The notes below the pieces were generated by a model. It was not told the origin of the DNA and ran no database searches. It saw only the letters and a program-made list of their open reading frames with translations. Made by a program: the position numbers and the translations under genes. 64,000 bases of DNA from Gemmatimonadota bacterium (lineage in GTDB: Bacteria; Gemmatimonadota; Gemmatimonadetes; Gemmatimonadales; GWC2-71-9). The stretch covers positions 2,003,501 through 2,067,500 of the forward strand of contig JADJOM010000003.1 of NCBI GenBank assembly GCA_016713785.1, written 5' to 3'. Each line of letters starts with the position of its first letter. Within the stretch, counting starts at the first letter, position 1. Below, piece after piece: positions 32,810 to 41,103 of this stretch.

Positions 32810-33729
32810 TGCGCGTCGCCTTCTTCGGCACCCCGGCATTCGCGGTCCCGTCCCTGCGGGCGCTGCTCGAGGAAGGCTTCGACGTGCAGCTGGTGATCTC
32901 GCAGCCCGACCGGCCGCAGGGCCGCTCGCGCAGCCAGCTGGTCCCACCCGAGGTCAAGCGCGTGGCGCTCGAGGAGGGCCTCCCGGTGCTGCAGCCGGAG
33001 CGGCCGGTCGGCGCCTTCGCGGAGGCGCTCCGCGCGGCGGCGCCCGACCTCGGCGTGGTGGTGGCCTACGGCCACATCCTCCGCCCCGAGATCCTCGCCA
33101 TCCCGCCCCTCGGCATGATCAACGTGCACGCCTCGCTGCTCCCCGCGCTCCGCGGCGCGGCCCCCATCCAGTGGGCCATCCTCCAGGGCCTGGAGACCAC
33201 CGGGGTGAGCGTCATGCAGATGGAGGCCGGGCTCGACAGCGGGCCGGTGTTCCACCGCATCGAAACCGAGGTGGCCGCCGACGAGACCGGTGGCGAGCTC
33301 GCCGAGCGGCTGGCCGAGCTGGGCGCCGCCGCGCTCATCGAGGCACTGACCATGATCGACGGGGGCGCCGCGCAGGCCGTGCCGCAGGAGCACGCGCGCG
33401 CCACCCTGGCCCCCAAGATCGGCCGCGCCGTGACCCGCCTCGACTGGAACGCCGACGCCGCCACCCTCGCGCGCGCCGTGCGCGCCTTCGACCCGGAGCC
33501 GGGCGCCTGGGCCGAACTGGAGGGGCAGGAGGTCAAGCTCTTCGGCGGCCGCGTGGCCAATGCCGGCGGGCCGCCGGGCACGGTGCTGGACGCCGGCGCC
33601 ACCCTGCAGGTGGCGGCCCAGGTGGGCGCGCTCGAGGTTACCGAGGTCAAGCCGTCGGGCAAGAAGCGCATGCCGGTCGAGGCGTGGGTCCGCGGCCGGG
33701 GGGTGGCCGTCGGCCAGCGCTTCACATGA
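32809..33729 (+). CDS. fmt: Methionyl-tRNA formyltransferase
   Basis: A 306-residue enzyme that formylates initiator Met-tRNA using 10-formyl-tetrahydrofolate. Catalytic Asn105, His107 and Asp143 lie in INVHASLLPALRGAAPI and EAGLDSGPV. The N-terminus RVAFFGTPAFAVPSL is the family signature. The C-terminal OB-like domain (about 205-306) is present. It starts inside the def stop (TGATG), and its own stop overlaps the thiE-like start. Confidence 0.97.
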   Translation: MRVAFFGTPAFAVPSLRALLEEGFDVQLVISQPDRPQGRSRSQLVPPEVKRVALEEGLPVLQPERPVGAFAEALRAAAPDLGVVVAYGHILRPEILAIPPLGMINVHASLLPALRGAAPIQWAILQGLETTGVSVMQMEAGLDSGPVFHRIETEVAADETGGELAERLAELGAAALIEALTMIDGGAAQAVPQEHARATLAPKIGRAVTRLDWNADAATLARAVRAFDPEPGAWAELEGQEVKLFGGRVANAGGPPGTVLDAGATLQVAAQVGALEVTEVKPSGKKRMPVEAWVRGRGVAVGQRFT

Positions 33730-34361
33730 TCGCCCTGCCCCGCCTCCACGCCGTCACCGACGCCCGCACCCTGGCCCTCCCCGACCTCGCGGCCCGCGCC
33801 GCCAGCCTCGCCGCGGCCGCCGGGCCGGCGCTTGCCCTCCACGCCCGTGATCGCGCCCTCCCCGCCCGCGACCTGCTGCAGCGCGCCGCCCTCCTCGGCG
33901 ACGTGGCCCACGGCGCCGGCGCCGCCCTGGTGCTGAACGCCCGGGCCGACCTCGCCCTCGCCGCGGGGGCCACCGGGCTCCAGCTCGGCCAGGGTGACCT
34001 CTCGCCCCGCGAAGCGCGCACGGTCCTCGGGCCCACCTGGGGCGGGAAGATTGGCGTCTCGGTGCACAGCATCGCCGAGGCCGCGGCCGCCACCGACGCC
34101 GGCGCCGACTGGCTCCTGCTCGGCAGCATCTTCCCGACGGTGTCGCACCCAGACCGGGGAGCCCTCGGCCTCGCGGCCCTCGCCGCGATCGCCCGCGGAC
34201 CCTGCCCGGTGATTGCCATCGGCGGGATCACCCCGGCCCGCGCGGCGGCGGTGCACCAGGCCGGCGCCTTCGGCGTCGCGGCCATCACCGCGCTGTGGGA
34301 TGCCGCGGATCCGGCCGCGGCCGCCACCGCGATGCTCGCCCCATGGCGGGAGGCGGCGTGA
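33726..34361 (+). CDS. Thiamine phosphate synthase / TenI family protein
   Basis: A 211-residue TIM-barrel protein of the ThiE/TenI family. LPRLHAVTDARTLAL starts the barrel. GLQLGQGDLSPREAR, LLLGSIFPTVSHPDRG and PVIAIGGITPARAAAV are the phosphate and substrate loops. ThiE joins the pyrimidine and thiazole halves of thiamine. TenI is the related thiazole tautomerase. Where ThiE usually has Lys after GPIFPT (TxTK), this protein has SHP, so a TenI role beside thiS and thiG is possible. It overlaps fmt and thiS by 4 nt each. Confidence 0.85.
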   Translation: MIALPRLHAVTDARTLALPDLAARAASLAAAAGPALALHARDRALPARDLLQRAALLGDVAHGAGAALVLNARADLALAAGATGLQLGQGDLSPREARTVLGPTWGGKIGVSVHSIAEAAAATDAGADWLLLGSIFPTVSHPDRGALGLAALAAIARGPCPVIAIGGITPARAAAVHQAGAFGVAAITALWDAADPAAAATAMLAPWREAA

Positions 34362-34567
34362 GCAGCCTCCAGCTCACCGTCAATGGTGACGCCCGCGCCG
34401 TCCCCGGTCCCGCCACGGTCCGCACCCTGCTGGCGCACCTGGGACTCGATCCGCGCATGGTGGTGGTCGAGGTGAACCGCGAGATCATCCGGCGCGCGCG
34501 CCACGACGAGGTCGCGCTGCACGCGGGCGACACGATCGAGCTGGTGCACTTCGTGGGCGGGGGCTAG
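34358..34567 (+). CDS. thiS: Sulfur carrier protein ThiS
   Basis: A 69-residue ubiquitin-fold protein. It has LQLTVNGDARAV at the start and MVVVEVNREIIRR in mid-protein. The C-terminal VHFVGGG provides the Gly-Gly tail that is thiocarboxylated and donates sulfur to ThiG. GTG 34358 is chosen because GGGAGG (34347-34352) lies 5 nt upstream and the codon overlaps the upstream stop. ATG 34343 is in frame but has no ribosome-binding site. Confidence 0.93.
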   Translation: MSSLQLTVNGDARAVPGPATVRTLLAHLGLDPRMVVVEVNREIIRRARHDEVALHAGDTIELVHFVGGG

Positions 34568-34653
34568 GCGCCGGCCGTGGCACCGCGCGCACTCGCGACG
34601 GGCCCGCGCGCGTTCCCGGGCTCAACCTACACCGCAGGGCATGGAGTCATGAG

Positions 34654-35460
34654 ATGAGCACGGCCCGTTCGAGCACCCACGGCCTCACCGATCCGCCGCT
34701 CGTCATCGGCGGCCGGACCCTCGGCTCGCGCCTCCTGGTGGGCACCGGCAAGTACCGCAGCAACGCCGAAATGGTACAGGCCATCGAGGCCTCGGGCGCC
34801 GACGTCGTCACCGTCGCGGTGCGGCGGGTCGACCTGGACCGGACCCGCGAGGAAGGGATGCTGTACCACCTCGACCCGAAGCGGTACTTCCTGCTGGCCA
34901 ACACCGCCGGCTGCTACTCCGCCGAGGAGGCCATCCGCTATGCCCGCCTGGCCCGCGAGGCCGGGTTCAACGAGTTCGTCAAGCTCGAGGTCATCGGCGA
35001 CCGCGAGACCCTCCTCCCCGACACCGACGGCCTGTTGCTGGCCACCCGGACCCTGGTGCAGGAGGGCTTCCAGGTCATGGCCTACACCAACGACGACCTC
35101 ATCATGGCCCTGCGCCTGGAAGACGCCGGCGCCGCGGCGGTGATGCCGCTGGCCTCACCGATCGGCAGCGGGCTCGGGCTGCTCAACCCCTACAGCATCC
35201 GCACCATCAAGAAGCGGCTGAAGGTCCCCGTGCTGGTCGATGCCGGCGTCGGTACCGCCTCGGATGCCTGCGTGACCATGGAACAGGGCGTGGACGGGAT
35301 CCTGATGAACACCGCGATCGCCGAGGCAACCCATGCCGTCGCCATGGCGGCGGCGATGAAGCACGCCGTCGAGGCCGGGCGGCTGGCCTACCTGGCCGGC
35401 CGGATGCCGCGCCGCGAGGTGGCCGTGCCCTCGAGCCCGACCTCGGGGATGGCGGGGTGA
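34654..35460 (+). CDS. thiG: Thiazole synthase ThiG
   Basis: A 268-residue TIM-barrel enzyme that makes the thiazole phosphate of thiamine from deoxyxylulose phosphate, dehydroglycine and ThiS sulfur. Lys110 in FVKLEVIGD forms the imine. SRLLVGTGKYRSNAEM, DVVTVAVRR, AVMPLASPIGSGLG and VLVDAGVGTASDA are conserved. The 86-bp gap before it holds no TPP riboswitch signature. Its stop overlaps the rsmB start by 4 nt. Confidence 0.96.
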   Translation: MSTARSSTHGLTDPPLVIGGRTLGSRLLVGTGKYRSNAEMVQAIEASGADVVTVAVRRVDLDRTREEGMLYHLDPKRYFLLANTAGCYSAEEAIRYARLAREAGFNEFVKLEVIGDRETLLPDTDGLLLATRTLVQEGFQVMAYTNDDLIMALRLEDAGAAAVMPLASPIGSGLGLLNPYSIRTIKKRLKVPVLVDAGVGTASDACVTMEQGVDGILMNTAIAEATHAVAMAAAMKHAVEAGRLAYLAGRMPRREVAVPSSPTSGMAG

Positions 35461-36761
35461 CCCACCGCGATCCCGCCGGACTTCCCGCCCGGCGGGCGGC
35501 CTGGACCATCCTCCGCGCGGTGGACGACGGCGTGCCGTTCGACCAGGCGCTGGACCGCGGCCTCGAGCCCCTCGCGGACGCCGACCGTCGGCTGGCGCAC
35601 GAGCTCGCCGCGGGCGTGCTCCGGCGCCGTACCGACCTCGATGCCCGGCTGCAGCCGCTGGTCCACCGGGGCTGGGCCTCCGTCCCCGCCGACCTGCGCG
35701 ACGTGCTCCGCCTGGGAGCCTACCAGCTCACCGCCCTCGACCGTGTCCCGCTGCACGCCGCGGTCTCCACCACCGTGGACCTGGCCCGCGCCGTCCTGGG
35801 CGAGAAGGCGGCGAAGTTTGCCAACGCGATCCTCCGCGGGGTGGGCGGCCGCGCCGCGCCCCCGTCCGACGACGCCGACCCCGCCGTCCGGCTGGCGAGC
35901 GTGCACTCGCACCCGGTGTGGCTGGTCCGCCGCTGGCTGGCGCGCTTCGGGGACGCAGAGACCGAGGCGCTGCTCGCGTGGGACAACCAGCGCCCGCCGC
36001 TCACGCTGCAGCCGGCGCGCGCCACGCTCGACGACCTGCAGCGCGCGCTCTGGTCGGGCGGCGTGGGCGCCCGGCGCGCCCCCTGCGACGCCGGCCTGGT
36101 GGTGGAAGGGGTGCGGCCGGCGGAGCTGCCGGGCTTCACCGACGGGGGCTTCATGGTGCAGGACGCCGCCCAGGCCCTGGTGGCACGGTTCGTCGCCTGC
36201 CCCGCCGGCGCCACGGTCTACGACGCCTGCGCCGCGCCCGGCGGCAAGACCATCGCGGTGGCCCACCAGGCCGGCCGGGTGCTGGCCGGGGAGCTGCGCC
36301 TGGCGCGCGCCCGGCGGCTGGCGGAGAACCTGGCCCGGGCCGGGAGTGGGCGGGAATTCGTGGTGGTGGCATCGGCAGCCGCGCCACCCTGCCGCCCGGT
36401 GGATGTGGTCCTCCTCGACGCGCCCTGCCTGGGCACCGGCACCCTGGCCCGGCACCCCGACGCCCGGTGGCGGGTAGGTCCGGACGCCCTCGAACGGCTG
36501 GCCCGGGAACAGGAGCGGCTGCTCGAGTCGGTGGCAGCCGTCGTCCGGCCCGGCGGGTGGTTAGTTTACGCCTCGTGTTCGCTCGAACCCGAGGAAAACG
36601 AGGAGCAGGTGCACCGGTTCCTGAGCCGCCATCCCGACTTCCACCGTGATCCGGCCCCCATGCCGGACGGGCTCCTGACTCCCTCCGGGGACCTCCAGCT
36701 GCTGCCCCAGCGGCACGGCACCGACGGCGCCTTCGCGGCCCGCCTGCGGAAGCGGGCCTGA
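35457..36761 (+). CDS. rsmB: 16S rRNA (cytosine-967-C5)-methyltransferase RsmB
   Basis: A 434-residue enzyme. The N-terminal NusB-like RNA-binding domain (about 10-140) is followed by the Nol1/Nop2/Sun methyltransferase domain. The AdoMet motif is DACAAPGGKT, the first catalytic cysteine is in LLDAPCLGTGTLARHPD, and the second is in YASCSLEPEENE. It starts at GTG 35457 overlapping the thiG stop and ends overlapping the PASTA protein start. In many bacteria rsmB directly follows fmt; here a thiamine cassette lies between them. Confidence 0.95.
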   Translation: MTHRDPAGLPARRAAWTILRAVDDGVPFDQALDRGLEPLADADRRLAHELAAGVLRRRTDLDARLQPLVHRGWASVPADLRDVLRLGAYQLTALDRVPLHAAVSTTVDLARAVLGEKAAKFANAILRGVGGRAAPPSDDADPAVRLASVHSHPVWLVRRWLARFGDAETEALLAWDNQRPPLTLQPARATLDDLQRALWSGGVGARRAPCDAGLVVEGVRPAELPGFTDGGFMVQDAAQALVARFVACPAGATVYDACAAPGGKTIAVAHQAGRVLAGELRLARARRLAENLARAGSGREFVVVASAAAPPCRPVDVVLLDAPCLGTGTLARHPDARWRVGPDALERLAREQERLLESVAAVVRPGGWLVYASCSLEPEENEEQVHRFLSRHPDFHRDPAPMPDGLLTPSGDLQLLPQRHGTDGAFAARLRKRA

Positions 36762-37534
36762 TGCAGTTCCGCCGGCCCTCGGGCGCGCAGCCCGCCAAGG
36801 GGTACTTCCAGACCATCGCCGGCCAGCGGCTGCGCCGGCAGGCGCTGGTGGTGGTCGCGGCCTTCCTGCTCGGCTACCTGGTGACGATGTTCACCCTGTT
36901 TCCGGCCCCGCTGTGGTCGCGGGAGCACATGGTCCCCACGGTCATGGACGTCGGGGTGACCGCGGCCCGTGCCACCCTGGAAAAGCAGGGCTTCCGGCCC
37001 CGGATCGAGGATCAGCAGACCGATCCGTCCGCGCCCCGCGGCACCGTGATCTGGCAGGATCCACCCCCCGGGGTAGTGCTCCCGCCCAATGCGCCGGTGT
37101 CGCTCACGCTGAGCGAAGGGCCGCCCGACGTCCCCGTGCCGGACGTTGCGGGCTTCCCCCGCGCGCTGGCCGAACGGGTGCTCAAGGCGGCCGGCTTCAT
37201 CGTCGGCACCCTGGATACCCTGCCCGCCGCCGGCGAGGCGGGCATGGTGGTCCAGTCCCGGCCCGGCGCGGGCGTGGGTCGGCCGGCACGCACGCCGGTC
37301 GACCTTGTCATCAGCTCTGGCCCGGCCGAGCTTACCGTGCCCGGCGTCGTCGGGCTGGCCCTCGCGGAGGCGCGCGACCGGATCACCGGCACGGGACTCG
37401 TGGTGGGCCGGGTCGGCTACCGGATCGTCCCGGGCCAGCCGGAAGGGGTGGTGGTCGACCAGCGCCCCCCAGGCGGTACCCGGAGTCCGCGCGGCGGCGC
37501 CATGGAACTGATCGTGACGAGGAAGGGACCCTGA
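36761..37534 (+). CDS. Membrane-anchored triple-PASTA protein
   Basis: A 257-residue protein with one N-terminal membrane helix (about 28-50, ALVVVAAFLLGYLVTMFTLF) and three extracytoplasmic PASTA repeats (about 57-122, 123-190, 191-255). Examples are VPTVMDVGVTAARATLEKQG, VPDVAGFPRALAERVLKAAG and VPGVVGLALAEARDRITGTG. PASTA domains bind muropeptides or beta-lactams and are usually fused to a Ser/Thr kinase or PBP2x. No kinase domain is present here. The TGATG overlaps with rsmB and rpe show tight coupling. The position corresponds to the PASTA kinase locus near rsmB-rpe in other phyla. Confidence 0.9.
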   Translation: MQFRRPSGAQPAKGYFQTIAGQRLRRQALVVVAAFLLGYLVTMFTLFPAPLWSREHMVPTVMDVGVTAARATLEKQGFRPRIEDQQTDPSAPRGTVIWQDPPPGVVLPPNAPVSLTLSEGPPDVPVPDVAGFPRALAERVLKAAGFIVGTLDTLPAAGEAGMVVQSRPGAGVGRPARTPVDLVISSGPAELTVPGVVGLALAEARDRITGTGLVVGRVGYRIVPGQPEGVVVDQRPPGGTRSPRGGAMELIVTRKGP

Positions 37535-38199
37535 TGAGCGTCCGGATTGCCCCGAGCCTCCTCTCCACCGACCTCGGCCGCCTGCGCGAGCAGGTCGAGG
37601 CGGCCCTCGCCGCCGGTGCCGAGTGGCTGCACGTCGACGTGATGGATGGCCGCTTCGTGCCGAACCTGACGTTCGGCGCCCCCCTCATCCGTGCGCTGCG
37701 CCGCTTCACCGACGCGCCGATCGACGTGCACCTGATGGTGGTGGAACCGGAGCGCTACATCACGGAATACGCCGACCTCGGCGCGAACGTGTTCACCTTC
37801 CATCCCGAGGCCACGGTGCATGTCCAGCGGCACCTGAGCGCCATCCGGGAGCGGGGCATGCTGGCCGGGCTTTCCCTCAATCCGTCGAGCCCGCTCGCGC
37901 TGGTGGAAGAGGTGGTGCCCGACCTCGACCTCCTGCTGATCATGAGCGTGAATCCCGGCTACGGGGGGCAATCGTACCTGCCGGGGGCCACCGACAAGAT
38001 CCGCCGCGCCCGGGCCCTGCTCGATCGTGCCGGCTCCCGGGCGGTGCTCGAGGTGGACGGCGGCGTCACGGTCGAGACCATCGAGCCAGCCTGGCGGGCG
38101 GGCGCCGACACCTTCGTCGCGGGCACGGCTGTCTTCGGCCAGCCGGACATCGGCGCGGCCATCACGGCGCTCCGGCAGCGTTGCCGCGAAAGGGCCTAG
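37534..38199 (+). CDS. rpe: Ribulose-phosphate 3-epimerase
   Basis: A 221-residue TIM-barrel enzyme of the pentose phosphate pathway. VRIAPSLLSTDLGRL, the metal-binding His in WLHVDVMDGRFVPN, IDVHLMVVEP, the catalytic Asp region in VLEVDGGV, and MSVNPGYGGQ are all present. It starts inside the stop of the PASTA gene (TGATG) and is followed 3 nt later by the thioredoxin-like gene. Confidence 0.97.
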   Translation: MSVRIAPSLLSTDLGRLREQVEAALAAGAEWLHVDVMDGRFVPNLTFGAPLIRALRRFTDAPIDVHLMVVEPERYITEYADLGANVFTFHPEATVHVQRHLSAIRERGMLAGLSLNPSSPLALVEEVVPDLDLLLIMSVNPGYGGQSYLPGATDKIRRARALLDRAGSRAVLEVDGGVTVETIEPAWRAGADTFVAGTAVFGQPDIGAAITALRQRCRERA

Positions 38200-38202
38200 C
38201 CG

Positions 38203-38774
38203 ATGTCGAAGCAGTGGGTGCTGGTCCTCGCGGTGATCGGCGGGCTGGTGATCGGCAGCGCGCTGCTGGTCTGGTACGGGCCGGAGGTGCAGCCGGTGGC
38301 GGTCGGCGCCAAGGCGCCCGACTTCCGCGTGGTGGACCTCGCCACCGGCGACAGCGTCGGGCTGCGGCAGAAGTACCGGGGCCATGTGACCCTGGTGAAC
38401 ATCTGGGCCACCTGGTGCGGGCCCTGCCGCCAGGAGATGCCCGCCATGCAGCAGCTCTACGACTCGCTGGCGCCGCGCGGCTTCCGCATCGCCGCGGTGA
38501 GCATCGACCAGGAGGGCCCGGAGGTGGTGCGGGAGTTCGCCCGCGACCTCGGGCTCAGCTTCGACATCCTGCACGACCAGACCGGCACCATCCAGCAGGC
38601 CTACCAGACGACCGGCGTGCCGGAGAGCTTCCTGCTCGACAGCAACGGCGTCATCATGAAGCGGGTGATCGGGGCGCACGACTGGGTCTCGCCGGTCAAC
38701 CGCGCGCTGATCCGCCGGCTGCTCGGGGACACGGCGGCCGCCGCGCCGGCCGCCGACACCCTCCCCGCCGCCCG

Positions 38775-38778
<4 letters not shown>
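38203..38778 (+). CDS. TlpA-like membrane-anchored thioredoxin
   Basis: A 191-residue protein with an N-terminal signal anchor (about 5-25) and a periplasmic thioredoxin fold (about 33-175). The redox motif is Trp71-Cys72-Gly-Pro-Cys75 (VNIWATWCGPCRQEMPA). The cis-Pro loop is TTGVPESFLLD. TlpA/ResA proteins reduce disulfides in apocytochromes c or other envelope proteins. It may serve the c-type cytochrome domain of the iron permease encoded nearby, but that is a guess. The tail (about 176-191) is Ala/Pro-rich. The stop overlaps tsaD by 4 nt. Confidence 0.9.
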
Positions 38779-39841
<1,063 letters not shown>

Positions 39842-39845
<4 letters not shown>

Positions 39846-40669
39846 ACATCTATCCCTTCATCGTCAAACTCGGTCCCGTCGAGCTCACCGGCTACGGGAT
39901 CATGATGATGGTCGGTTTCCTGGTCGGCGGGTGGCTCATCGCCCTCGAACTCCGCCGCCGCGGCCTCTATGAGGAGTACGCCTCGGACATCACGGTGGCG
40001 GCGGTGGTTGGCGGCATCGTGGGGGCCAAGCTGTGGTACTGGGTGCTCAACGGCGGCAGCCTCTTTTCCCGCGGCGGGCTGGTCTGGTACGGCGGTTTCG
40101 TGGGCGGCTTCCTGGCGGTGATGCTCAACGGCTGGCGGCTCAAGGTGCCGATCCGCTGGACCTTTCACCTCTGCGCCCCGGCGCTCGCGGCCGCGTACGC
40201 CCTGGGCCGCATCGGCTGCTTCATCGTCAACGACGACTACGGCCGGCCCACCGACCTGCCGTGGGGAGTCAGGTTCCCGCAGGGCCTCCCCCCCTCCACC
40301 GCCCAGAACCTGCAGGAGCAGTTCGGCCTCACGCTGCCACCGGGCACCGATCCGGCGGCGGTCCTCGCCGTGCACCCCACCCAGCTGTACGAGGCCATCC
40401 TGATGCTGGCGGCGTTCGCGGTGCTGTGGCGGCTCCGGCTCCGGGCCCGCCCCGTCGGGTGGATCTTCGGCGTCTACCTCGTGTGTGCGGGCATCGAGCG
40501 CTTCATCATCGAGATCTTCCGCGCCAAGGACGACCGGCTCTTCGGCCCCCTCACCATCGCCCAGCTGGTGAGCATCGCGCTCTGCCTCGGAGGGGCGCTG
40601 ATCCTCGGGACCTTCCGGAACGACGACGACCTCGCCCCTGGCCCGTACCTGCGGCAGACCCCGTCCTAG
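39842..40669 (+). CDS. lgt: Prolipoprotein diacylglyceryl transferase
   Basis: A 275-residue inner-membrane protein with about seven helices that adds diacylglycerol to the lipobox cysteine, the first step of lipoprotein maturation. IKLGPVELTGYG-like sequence at the N-terminus (IVKLGPVELTGYGIMMMVGF), the YGGFVGG loop, and the signature region GRIGCFIVNDDYGRPT with a following HPTQLYEAI are family features. It closes the long plus-strand operon; a clear terminator follows 30 nt later. Confidence 0.95.
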
Positions 40670-40698
40670 CGGCAGGAACTGCCACACCAGGAAATTTG

Positions 40699-40732
40699 TG
40701 CCGGAACTTCTTTCCAGTTCCGGCATTTTGTT
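40699..40732 (+). terminator. Rho-independent terminator after lgt
   Basis: tgccggaact (40699-40708) and agttccggca (40716-40725) form a perfect 10-bp stem with a 7-nt loop, followed by ttttgtt. This ends the yebC-to-lgt operon. Confidence 0.85.
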
Positions 40733-40824
40733 CCGAGTCGGCATGTTCGGATATCTCACGTAAGTCATTTCAATTTAATGACATACGGATTTTGTGATAT
40801 TTGGCACATGTCGTGCAAAGAAAT
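40733..40824. promoter_or_regulatory. AT-rich region upstream of the tandem RNA, probable promoter
   Basis: This stretch is far more AT-rich than the rest of the window. It includes gtcatt and aatgac as an inverted pair around 40764-40782, and tttgtgatatttgg at about 40792-40805 as a candidate -10 area. No -35 is convincing. It separates the lgt terminator from the structured repeats, so a plus-strand promoter is expected here. Confidence 0.4.
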
Positions 40825-40854
40825 GGTGCGTCGGCGCCAAGCGCCAACGAGAAA

Positions 40855-40927
40855 GTGATAGGCCGAAGAAGAGTGGGAGCGGACATCTCCGTTCGTTTCC
40901 GAACAAACTCAGGGGGCGGCCTATCAC
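40855..40927 (+). repeat. Tandem RNA motif, copy 1
   Basis: P1 arms 40855-40864 and 40918-40927. Internal loop GAAGAA (40865-40870) and AGGGGGC (40911-40917). P2 GAGT (40871-40874) with ACTC (40907-40910). P3 GGAGCGGAC (40876-40884) with GTTCGTTTCC (40891-40900), loop ATCTCC. Confidence 0.8.
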
Positions 40928-40966
40928 CTCCCCGACGCACCGGGCCAGCGGGGACGGTGCAGGAAA

Positions 40967-41038
40967 GTGGCAGGTCGAAGAAGAGTGGAGCGAACACTCT
41001 GTTCGTCTCCGTCCACAACTCAGGGGGCGACCTGCCAC
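40967..41038 (+). repeat. Tandem RNA motif, copy 2
   Basis: P1 arms 40967-40976 and 41029-41038. Internal loop GAAGAA (40977-40982) and AGGGGGC (41022-41028). P2 GAGT (40983-40986) with ACTC (41018-41021). P3 GGAGCGAAC (40987-40995) with GTTCGTCTCC (41001-41010), loop ACTCT. Confidence 0.8.
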
Positions 41039-41047
41039 CCTACTCGC

Positions 41048-41080
41048 ACAAACGCCTGCCACTCGGCAGGCGTTTGTCAT
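41048..41080 (+). terminator. Rho-independent terminator after the tandem RNA
   Basis: acaaacgcctgcc (41048-41060) and ggcaggcgtttgt (41065-41077) form a perfect 13-bp stem with loop actc, then catttcc. The U-rich side is on the plus strand. It ends 24 nt before the convergent iron permease stop. Confidence 0.85.
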
Positions 41081-41103
41081 TTCCCCCCGCCGCGCCGACG
41101 GCG

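Larger units (their letters stand above)
40825..41080 (+). ncRNA. Tandem structured RNA element of unknown family, with its own terminator
   Basis: Two copies of one fold, 112 nt apart, lie between the lgt terminator and a second terminator. Copy 1 is 40855-40927 and copy 2 is 40967-41038. Each has a perfect 10-bp stem P1: GTGATAGGCC/GGCCTATCAC in copy 1 and GTGGCAGGTC/GACCTGCCAC in copy 2, so three base pairs differ by compensatory change. Next comes an identical internal loop (GAAGAA on the 5' side, AGGGGGC on the 3' side), a 4-bp stem GAGT/ACTC, and hairpin P3 with one bulged T. Copy 1 is further closed by ggtgcgtcgg (40825-40834) and ccgacgcacc (40932-40941). P3 of copy 1 uses G-U pairs that would be A-C on the other strand, which favours the plus strand. 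I do not recognise the family. A stand-alone small RNA or a two-aptamer element are both possible. Confidence 0.75.

Noticed and set aside
34641..34652. Alternative upstream starts for thiG (ATG 34641)
   Set aside because: ATG 34654 gives the conserved N-terminus and has GGAG upstream. The earlier ATG is out of frame.
34568..34653. TPP riboswitch before thiG
   Set aside because: The 86-bp gap lacks the CUGAGA and other conserved THI-box elements and is too short for a full aptamer.
40855..41038. CRISPR array or integron attC sites
   Set aside because: There are only two imperfect copies with conserved folding and no constant repeat with unique spacers, no cas genes, no integrase, and no GTTRRRY core.
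40825..41080. Tandem RNA encoded on the minus strand
   Set aside because: On the minus strand the loops could read as GNRA tetraloops, which was tempting. But P3 of copy 1 would then have A-C mismatches, and the U-rich side of the terminator is on the plus strand.
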